Source: an uncultured Collinsella sp.
Lineage (GTDB): Bacteria; Actinomycetota; Coriobacteriia; Coriobacteriales; Coriobacteriaceae
Length of the DNA stretch: 8,967 bases
Assembly (NCBI GenBank): GCA_902478935.1
Contig: CABSMV010000082.1
Span: 1-8,967, forward strand
Reading direction: 5' to 3'
The position numbers and the translations under genes were made by a program. The notes under the pieces were generated by a model that made no database searches, was not told the DNA's origin, and worked only from the letters and a program-made list of their open reading frames with translations. Of the stretch, positions 1 through 4,503 are shown one piece after another (within the stretch, counting starts at the first letter, position 1; every line of letters starts with the position of its first letter).

Positions 1-47
1 CTACACCCTAGAGTTCGTCGGCAGCGTCAGATGTGTATAAGAGACAG
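1..47 (+). other. Nextera Read-1 adapter with i5 index (artefact)
   Basis: This is not genomic. Bases 15-47 match the 33-nt Nextera/Tn5 Read-1 adapter, including the 19-bp Tn5 mosaic end (AGATGTGTATAAGAGACAG). Bases 7-14 (CCTAGAGT) sit where the 8-nt i5 index lies, and bases 1-6 (CTACAC) are the end of P5. The same block occurs reversed at the other end of the window. Peptides translated through it (for example VSYTHLTLPTNSRV) are artefacts. The true sequence begins at base 48. Confidence 0.98.
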
Positions 48-285
48 CCACGGGGATCGAGCCGGCCTGCACGGGCGTCGGCGCCGTGTAGCCCAGGTTC
101 TCGATAGCACGAAGCATCTCGTCCGAAAGTCCCAGCTCGTCAAAGGCGGGCAGGCTCTCGGTAGCGGACTCGACGGCCTGGGCAGCATTGGCCTCATCGG
201 CGGCATCGAAGGCAGCCTGGGTCATGGCCTCGCGGGCCTCGTCCAGGATCTCGGCGTCGGTGACGTCGGATACAGAATTACGCAT
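48..285 (-). CDS. DEAD-box ATP-dependent RNA helicase, N-terminal fragment
   Basis: This is the first 79 residues of a DEAD-box RNA helicase, an ATP-driven RNA-unwinding enzyme used in ribosome assembly, RNA decay or cold adaptation. The gene is cut by the contig end. Residues 1-45 are an acidic, Ala-rich extension typical of the variable N-termini in this family. Residues 48-79 carry the Q motif that contacts adenine: Phe48, then GYTAPTPVQ with Gln73, and the Phe lies 17 residues before the Gly, as is usual. The start at 285 (MRNSVSDVT) is preferred because AAGGA lies about 10 nt upstream of it. An in-frame ATG at 321 would add 12 residues but lacks a comparable site. The helicase core (motifs I-VI) is off the contig, so the subfamily (CsdA, RhlE, DbpA and so on) cannot be set. 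The last codon at the junction is part adapter. The gene is divergent from the FHA gene. Confidence 0.9.
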
Positions 286-556
286 ATGTTGTTGTTCCTT
301 ATCTGCACGCGCAATGGGCACGGCATGCGGCCGCGCGGGCGTGCTTGGTAGTGCGCTAATACATACAAAAACAGGTGCGCACAGAGAGGACGTTGCTCAG
401 CACGCTGGCGATCGCTTTGGCAGCCCTATCACGCGCCGTCCAGACGCAGCAGCTCTAAGCGATGGAGCAGATTCGCCGCCGGTTAGTATACCCGTACTCC
501 GTATGCCCCCACGTAAACCACAGATGACGGGGTGGACGAGGTGGGCCCGGCTGATT
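286..556. other. Non-coding upstream region of the helicase, no recognised feature
   Basis: This is the upstream region of the helicase gene and precedes the first hairpin repeat. I see no convincing gene, RNA or promoter match. The plus-strand reading frame that crosses it (188-829) runs antisense through the helicase start and then through both hairpin repeats, and has no ribosome binding site, so I treat it as chance. A helicase promoter on the minus strand must lie here. The AT-rich patch near 356-368 is a weak candidate. Confidence 0.5.
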
Positions 557-613
557 GTCTCAATCTGTAACATCTACAGGGCAAATCTTCCTCTACGTGT
601 TACAGATCGAGAC
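557..613. repeat. 57-bp hairpin repeat, copy A
   Basis: Inverted 16-nt arms, GTCTCAATCTGTAACA (557-572) and TGTTACAGATCGAGAC (598-613), pair at 15 of 16 positions around a 25-nt centre. The same architecture recurs at 638, 4135, 4215 and 4295. In the centre, T3, A4, A11, A13, C21, T22 and A23 are shared with the other copies. Centre positions 5-8 can pair with 15-18 at three of four positions in this copy. The function is unknown; it resembles a dispersed extragenic palindrome. Confidence 0.9.
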
Positions 614-637
614 AAACGGTCGACACGGTTCACAAAC

Positions 638-694
638 GTCTCAATCTGTAACAGTTACCGAGTAAAATCGGCCCTAATTGTTATAGATCAAGAC
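638..694. repeat. 57-bp hairpin repeat, copy B
   Basis: The left arm GTCTCAATCTGTAACA (638-653) and right arm TGTTATAGATCAAGAC (679-694) flank a 25-nt centre. The copy starts 81 bp after copy A with a 24-bp gap between them. The centre holds a clear small hairpin: CCGA (658-661) pairs with TCGG (668-671) around the loop GTAAAA. The right arm has drifted slightly, with three differences from a perfect inverted repeat. Confidence 0.9.
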
Positions 695-738
695 AGAGGG
701 GGATTTCCGTCCAGTCCAAACCAAATCTCTCAGGCTTC

Positions 739-766
739 CTGCAATTTCGAACATGTGGCCTATAAT
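739..766 (+). promoter_or_regulatory. Candidate sigma-A-type promoter for the FHA gene
   Basis: A perfect -10 hexamer TATAAT lies at 761-766. A weak -35 (CTGCAA, 739-744, three of six matches to TTGACA) precedes it with a 16-bp spacer. Transcription would start near 773 and give a leader of about 100 nt before the GTG at 874. The -10 match is strong; the -35 is not. Confidence 0.5.
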
Positions 767-860
767 GTTGCTTTGGTTACGCTATATATTGCGCAGCCAT
801 TTAATACGTCGCCCACCGGGGGCCATTAATTCCTATCGCCATATTGGCTAGGAAGCAATC

Positions 861-868
861 AAAGGAGG
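861..868 (+). promoter_or_regulatory. Ribosome binding site that sets the FHA gene start
   Basis: AAAGGAGG is a near-ideal Shine-Dalgarno sequence 5 nt upstream of GTG at 874. It decides against the longer reading from TTG at 844, whose first codons would lie inside and upstream of this site. Confidence 0.85.
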
Positions 869-873
869 TATCC

Positions 874-1836
874 GTGACAGCAGAGACGCCTTGCTCGGTC
901 CTCTATAACGATATTCGCTCGTTCGGCGGTCTTAAACATCTCGAGATCGCCCGAATGCTCATCAATGGAAACTCTTATCTCGGCAGTACCCTGCTCGAGA
1001 AATGCTCTTCCAACCGCTCGTATCTCACCCGTTACATCGTCCATCGCAAGCCTGACCAGTGCGCGCCCTCCATCTACAGCGACTTTACCGTCACCACGCT
1101 CAACCTTTCCTCGGTAATCTACAGCAAGCTCGGCGGCGGCGAGTCCGCCTATCGGGCAATCGCCGAGCACTATCGCGGTCCGGCCGCCAACGAAATGATG
1201 TCGGCTCTCGCCAGCTACAAGCTGGACAGCCGCCTATATGCAAATGCCCTCAATCGCATCGACAACTTTGACGGCAATGCCGTGCGCGAGAAAAGCACGC
1301 TTTACCTTATGCTCTTTGTGGCAACGGGGGCGCTCGCCGATCCCGTTCAGGGCGTGGCCACCGTCGAGCGCTTTTGCGACAGCAAGACGGGCGGGCACTT
1401 TGGCACCACCGAAACTACCGTCGGACGTGGCTTTATGAGCAGCCTGGAGCAGCCGCGCACCGTCGCCCCCAACCTCGGTCTGCTCAGAACCCATGCCGAC
1501 AACTGCGCCGACATGCAAATCCATCCCCTCGCACGCGATCCGCACGGCACCGTGATTGGTTCTTTGCCCAAAACCTCGCCCAGTATCACCGATGTGGGCG
1601 CTGACGCATCGCGCGAGCATCTTCGCATTTGGCTTGAGGGTGAGCACTGGTACGCCCAGGGCCTTGGATCGACCAACGGCACGGTACTCGAATCGGGTGC
1701 AGGCGACGGCGATATTGTGATTGAGCCGCCGCGCGACCAACGCGAGCCCGGCAAGATCTATCCCCCAGTGGAAATCGAAAACAGCGACAGGCTCCATCTG
1801 GGTCTCTACACGACATTCCTTGTCATTGTGGACTAG
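874..1836 (+). CDS. FHA-domain protein with an unrecognised N-terminal region
   Basis: A 320-residue protein with a C-terminal forkhead-associated domain, a fold that binds phosphothreonine peptides. The visible FHA landmarks are the Ile-Gly turn at 228-229, SREHL from Ser246, GSTNGT at 265-270, and a final strand LHLGLYTTFLVIV. The usual Arg after the Gly (the GR that contacts phosphate) is Ser230 here. There is also an insertion of about 25 residues between the STNGT turn and the last strands. Residues 1 to about 210 match no family I recognise. They look like a soluble, mostly helical domain with many Ser, Tyr and Leu, and I see no signal peptide or membrane helix. The start is GTG with a strong ribosome site. 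The gene lies 171 bp upstream of a kinase gene on the same strand, so a role in that kinase's signalling is likely. The partner and the function of the N-terminal region are unknown. Confidence 0.85.
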   Translation: MTAETPCSVLYNDIRSFGGLKHLEIARMLINGNSYLGSTLLEKCSSNRSYLTRYIVHRKPDQCAPSIYSDFTVTTLNLSSVIYSKLGGGESAYRAIAEHYRGPAANEMMSALASYKLDSRLYANALNRIDNFDGNAVREKSTLYLMLFVATGALADPVQGVATVERFCDSKTGGHFGTTETTVGRGFMSSLEQPRTVAPNLGLLRTHADNCADMQIHPLARDPHGTVIGSLPKTSPSITDVGADASREHLRIWLEGEHWYAQGLGSTNGTVLESGAGDGDIVIEPPRDQREPGKIYPPVEIENSDRLHLGLYTTFLVIVD

Positions 1837-1852
1837 CACGGACAGCGATCGG

Positions 1853-1873
1853 AAGACGGTCGCCGTCCGTCTT
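1853..1873 (+). terminator. Possible weak terminator hairpin after the FHA gene
   Basis: AAGACGG (1853-1859) and CCGTCTT (1867-1873) form a perfect 7-bp stem with a 7-nt loop, 17 nt after the stop codon. It is followed only by a pyrimidine-rich stretch, not a true T-tract. It may be a weak or factor-dependent terminator, or simply a structured 3' end. Confidence 0.25.
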
Positions 1874-1914
1874 ACGTCTTCTGCCTTCTGCGTCGTAAAC
1901 GACAATGCTCAGCG

Positions 1915-1975
1915 GTATACGTGGGCAGTGCGACTATCATGGTACTTTACCGATATCCGCACTGCTCGCGTATAC
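1915..1975. repeat. 61-bp palindromic hairpin between the FHA and kinase genes
   Basis: The arms at 1915-1932 and 1958-1975 are 18-nt inverted repeats matching at 16 of 18 positions (GTATACGTGGGCAGTGCG against the complement of CGCACTGCTCGCGTATAC). The centre is 25 nt, as in the 57-bp family, and folds further: TATC (1935-1938) with GATA (1952-1955), a two-base bulge, then GGTA (1941-1944) with TACC (1948-1951). No T-tract follows, so it is not an ordinary terminator. It ends 32 bp before the kinase start codon. Confidence 0.85.
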
Positions 1976-2007
1976 GTGCGGCAACCCATGCCAGACAAAG
2001 GAACGCC

Positions 2008-4092
2008 ATGGATACTACCGATAGCGCCTATGGCGACAAACTCGTCCGTCTCGATACGTTCGATACCGCCGTGGCGGTCGACCCCAGCGCCGAGGACGAC
2101 GCCAAACGCCGGTTTATGACACTTATTCTCCAGACGGCCCACCGCAACAACGGCAACATCGGGCACGTGCTGCGCGCGACCAACACGAGCGGCGAGGTCT
2201 TTGCCGTCAAGCTGTTCAAGGACAACGTCATTCTCTCTGGCCAAGCCCCCGACCGCTCCGCCGAGCAATCGGCAGCGCACCTGGCCAACACCGCTGCGCT
2301 GTTTGAGGAGTACCGTCATCTGTGTACCGTCTCGTACCTGCGCGGATTTCCGCGCGTCTATGGCTATGGATCGTGCGAGGATGACCCGCTCATCCTCATG
2401 GAGTGGGTCGAGGGCACCTCACTCAAGCAGGCGCTGCCCCTGCTTCCTCACGACGCCTCGGGCGGGCTGACCACCCAGATGGTCGCCGCCGTCGGAAACG
2501 CCGTGCTTCGTGCGCTCTTGATGACCCAAGGCCTCGTGAATCCGGTCGTCCATCGCGACCTGTCGCCTGCCAATATTATGTTCCGCACCACCAGCCGAAC
2601 GCTCGAGCAGCAGATTGCCGATTGCTCCTTTGACCCCTGCCTCATCGACATGGGCTCCGCGACCATGGCTCTCGGCGACGACACGATCACCCGGCGCGCC
2701 GACATCTGGCGCTTTGCCACGCCCGCATACGCCGCGCCCGAGATGCTCACGCAGGATATCGAAGGCATCGCGGCCCTTCGCCGTTCGCCGGCAATCGACG
2801 TCTATGCGCTTTCGAGCATTCTGTACCAGCTCTACAGCGGTCGCAAACCGTTTGACTTTGAGTCGACGGACGCCGCTGCAACCGGCTCGTTCTATCTCGT
2901 AAAGACCAAGACCAAGCCGGCACCGCTCGAGCCGCGCTGCGAGGGCGATGAAGCGCTCGTCCAAATCATCATGAAGGGTCTCTCAGTCGAGCAGTGCGAT
3001 CGTCCCACCGAGCAGCAGATGCTCGAGGTGCTCTCGGCATACCTCACCGATGCCGAATCCGAGGGCCGCGAAGGCGCGGGCAGTGACGCCGCAATCGACA
3101 TCGACTCCGGTACACACCTTAAGGTCGACGTCGCCGGCGAGCGCGCGCGAGAGATCCTGGAGCAGGCCCGGCACGATGCCATGACCCGCCGCCGCTTTAT
3201 TATCGGTGGCGTCGTTGCAGCCGTTGCGGGGCTCAGCGTTATCGGGGCGGCAACCCATGGCTTTGGCATCCCCGACTACCTTGACGGCATCCGCGGTTCA
3301 CTTGACGACTACACCTGGGATCAGCTGCAGGAGATTTCGCTCAAGATTAAGGCCGCCGAGACCCGTAGCGAGGCACGCGAGATTGCCAAGCGCCATCACC
3401 TGCTCGATGCCGATGGGCATATCCCCTATCCGTGTACCAAGCGTGTCACGCTCACCAACGGGCTGCAGGTTGGCGCGCAGCTTGTGGGCATCCGCCACGA
3501 TGAGCTTCTGGACGGGACGGGCAAGGCCGGACTGACGTTTATGTTCGATGCGGGTATTGCCGAGCGCAACGCTGCGGCTGAACCGCCGAGCGCCGGCTGG
3601 GCAGATTGCGAGCTGCGGGAATGGCTCAACGGCGACGGCCTTAAGCTGCTGCCCAACGAGTTGCGCGCACTCATTAAAGGGGTCAAGAAGGTCTCGAACA
3701 ATGTGGGCGCCACCAACAGCGCATCGTGCCTGAGCGAGTTGCCCGCAACCCTTTGGCTGCCCGCCATGGTCGAGCTGTGCGGTACGCAACCGCCCGATTC
3801 GTTTACCGAGGGCTTTCACTACCTGGCCGACATCTACAACGGCGAGGGCAAGGAGTACCAACTCTTCCACGAGCTCAAGGTAAGTCCGTATACCACGAAC
3901 GAGACGTTGGTTCGCCAGTGGAAGGGCAAGGACACCTGTTGGTGGGAACGAACGGCAAGTCCCGACACATCGGAGAGCGAAGGCACACTCTATATGAACC
4001 GCGTGGGGCACGACGGCGACGTCTTTACGTACGCAACGCCTGCGGAAAAACCAAACAAACGAACCTGCGTGATCCCCGGATTCTGTATCTAG
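2008..4092 (+). CDS. Membrane Ser/Thr-kinase-like protein with extracytoplasmic DUF6273-like domain
   Basis: A 694-residue predicted transmembrane kinase. The cytoplasmic kinase domain covers about residues 35-360. It has the ATP-anchoring Lys68 (AVKLF), the catalytic loop HRDLSPANIM (Asp184, Asn189), the metal-binding DMG at 214-216, APE at 243-245, and DVYALSSILYQLYSGRKPFD in the C-lobe. The departures are DMG instead of DFG, Ser in place of the Lys of the usual HRDLKPxN, and a poor glycine loop. A juxtamembrane stretch ends in RRR, followed by one membrane helix at about 396-416. The outside part contains a region like DUF6273 (about 482-694): GWADCELREWLNG near 530-542, CWWER at 644-648, and a terminal CVIPGFCI. 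The start at 2008 has AAAGGA 5 nt upstream; an in-frame ATG at 1939 and a GTG at 1921 upstream lack such a site, and the palindrome covers them. The protein probably senses an outside signal and phosphorylates proteins, perhaps read by the FHA protein next door. Kinase activity is inferred. Confidence 0.88.
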   Translation: MDTTDSAYGDKLVRLDTFDTAVAVDPSAEDDAKRRFMTLILQTAHRNNGNIGHVLRATNTSGEVFAVKLFKDNVILSGQAPDRSAEQSAAHLANTAALFEEYRHLCTVSYLRGFPRVYGYGSCEDDPLILMEWVEGTSLKQALPLLPHDASGGLTTQMVAAVGNAVLRALLMTQGLVNPVVHRDLSPANIMFRTTSRTLEQQIADCSFDPCLIDMGSATMALGDDTITRRADIWRFATPAYAAPEMLTQDIEGIAALRRSPAIDVYALSSILYQLYSGRKPFDFESTDAAATGSFYLVKTKTKPAPLEPRCEGDEALVQIIMKGLSVEQCDRPTEQQMLEVLSAYLTDAESEGREGAGSDAAIDIDSGTHLKVDVAGERAREILEQARHDAMTRRRFIIGGVVAAVAGLSVIGAATHGFGIPDYLDGIRGSLDDYTWDQLQEISLKIKAAETRSEAREIAKRHHLLDADGHIPYPCTKRVTLTNGLQVGAQLVGIRHDELLDGTGKAGLTFMFDAGIAERNAAAEPPSAGWADCELREWLNGDGLKLLPNELRALIKGVKKVSNNVGATNSASCLSELPATLWLPAMVELCGTQPPDSFTEGFHYLADIYNGEGKEYQLFHELKVSPYTTNETLVRQWKGKDTCWWERTASPDTSESEGTLYMNRVGHDGDVFTYATPAEKPNKRTCVIPGFCI

Positions 4093-4134
4093 AGAGCGGG
4101 CGTCTTGCCGTGACGGGACCCCTCCCCGGCAATT

Positions 4135-4191
4135 GTCTCAATCTGTAACAGTTAGAGGTCATATTTGCTGCTAGATGTTACAGAACGAGAC
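4135..4191. repeat. 57-bp hairpin repeat, copy C
   Basis: The left arm GTCTCAATCTGTAACA (4135-4150) is identical to those of copies A and B. The right arm is TGTTACAGAACGAGAC (4176-4191), and the centre is 25 nt. The element begins 42 nt after the kinase stop codon, so it would be in the 3' end of that transcript. Its apical stem is the weakest of the five: of positions 5-8 with 15-18, one Watson-Crick and two G-T pairs form. Confidence 0.9.
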
Positions 4192-4214
4192 ATTGAGTTT
4201 CCTGCCAACTGTTT

Positions 4215-4271
4215 GTCTTGATCTGTAACAAATACTCGGTAAAACGGGGTCTAGTTGTTACAGATCGAGAC
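4215..4271. repeat. 57-bp hairpin repeat, copy D
   Basis: The arms GTCTTGATCTGTAACA (4215-4230) and TGTTACAGATCGAGAC (4256-4271) flank a 25-nt centre. The copy starts exactly 80 bp after copy C. The apical stem is CTCG (4235-4238) with CGGG (4245-4248) around GTAAAA, the same loop as copy B but with different paired bases. Confidence 0.9.
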
Positions 4272-4294
4272 GTTAGTTTTCGGCTGAAATGTTT

Positions 4295-4351
4295 GTCTAA
4301 ATCTGTAACAGCTATGGTTCAAAAACCGGTCCAGACGTTACAGATTGAGAT
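4295..4351. repeat. 57-bp hairpin repeat, copy E
   Basis: The arms GTCTAAATCTGTAACA (4295-4310) and CGTTACAGATTGAGAT (4336-4351) flank a 25-nt centre. The copy starts exactly 80 bp after copy D. The apical stem is TGGT (4315-4318) with ACCG (4325-4328) around TCAAAA, again with different bases but the same positions paired. Confidence 0.88.
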
Positions 4352-4384
4352 GATTGGTTGGGACGGTCCATCGGCCAACCAACT

Positions 4385-4400
4385 ATCCTCATCTGTAACG
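4385..4400. repeat. Half copy of the 57-bp repeat (left arm only)
   Basis: ATCCTCATCTGTAACG matches the family's left arm at 11 of 16 positions, with the core ATCTGTAAC intact. It starts 90 bp after copy E, so it is about 10 bp out of the 80-bp register. No convincing right arm follows. TGTACA begins at 4426, exactly where a right arm would begin, but the match is too short to count. It looks like a decayed copy abutting the copA promoter. Confidence 0.55.
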
Positions 4401-4416
4401 AAATGTCATACATTTC
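4400..4416. promoter_or_regulatory. 17-bp palindrome upstream of the copA promoter
   Basis: GAAATG-TCATA-CATTTC is a perfect 6-bp inverted repeat with a 5-bp spacer, just upstream of the copA -35 region. It could be an operator for a second regulator or chance in an AT-richer stretch. I do not recognise the motif. Confidence 0.3.
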
Positions 4417-4425
4417 TTTCTGTAC

Positions 4426-4456
4426 TGTACACCCCCAGGGGGTATGGGTGTATAGT
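4426..4456 (+). promoter_or_regulatory. Candidate copA promoter
   Basis: The -10 is TATAGT (4451-4456, five of six matches to TATAAT) and the -35 is TGTACA (4426-4431, four of six to TTGACA), with a long 19-bp spacer. The G/C-tract palindrome fills the spacer and touches both hexamers, as expected for a repressor-controlled copper promoter. The -35 is also half of a separate small palindrome, TGTACTGTACA (4421-4431). Confidence 0.6.
4428..4452. promoter_or_regulatory. CsoR operator in the copA promoter
   Basis: The 25-bp pseudo-palindrome has perfect 7-bp arms, TACACCC (4428-4434) and GGGTGTA (4446-4452), with CCCCCAGGGGG (4432-4442) inside it. CsoR repressors are known to bind GC-tract palindromes of this type. 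The portion GGGGGTATGG (4438-4447) agrees with the Bacillus subtilis copZA operator as I remember it. It lies between the -35 and the -10, and a csoR gene is encoded 2.9 kb downstream, so copper-dependent derepression of copA is the likely regulation. Binding itself is inferred. Confidence 0.75.
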
Positions 4457-4503
4457 ATCAGCAGGTTAACAATTCCAACACCGAACCACAGAAAGGAGAA
4501 GCC

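Noticed and set aside
482..512. Possible second CsoR operator (ATACCC...CGTATGCCCCC)
   Set aside because: It has an ATAC/GTAT inverted pair but no opposing G-tract, and no copper gene or promoter lies next to it.
188..829. 213-residue plus-strand reading frame
   Set aside because: It runs antisense to the helicase start and through two hairpin repeats, has no ribosome site and shows no recognisable domain.
844..873. TTG at 844 as the start of the FHA gene
   Set aside because: AAAGGAGG at 861-868 lies inside that extension and is ideally placed for GTG 874.
557..4351. CRISPR array from the short repeats with 23-25-nt gaps
   Set aside because: The repeats alternate in orientation, are only 16 nt, have centres with conserved positions and pairing, and no cas gene is present.
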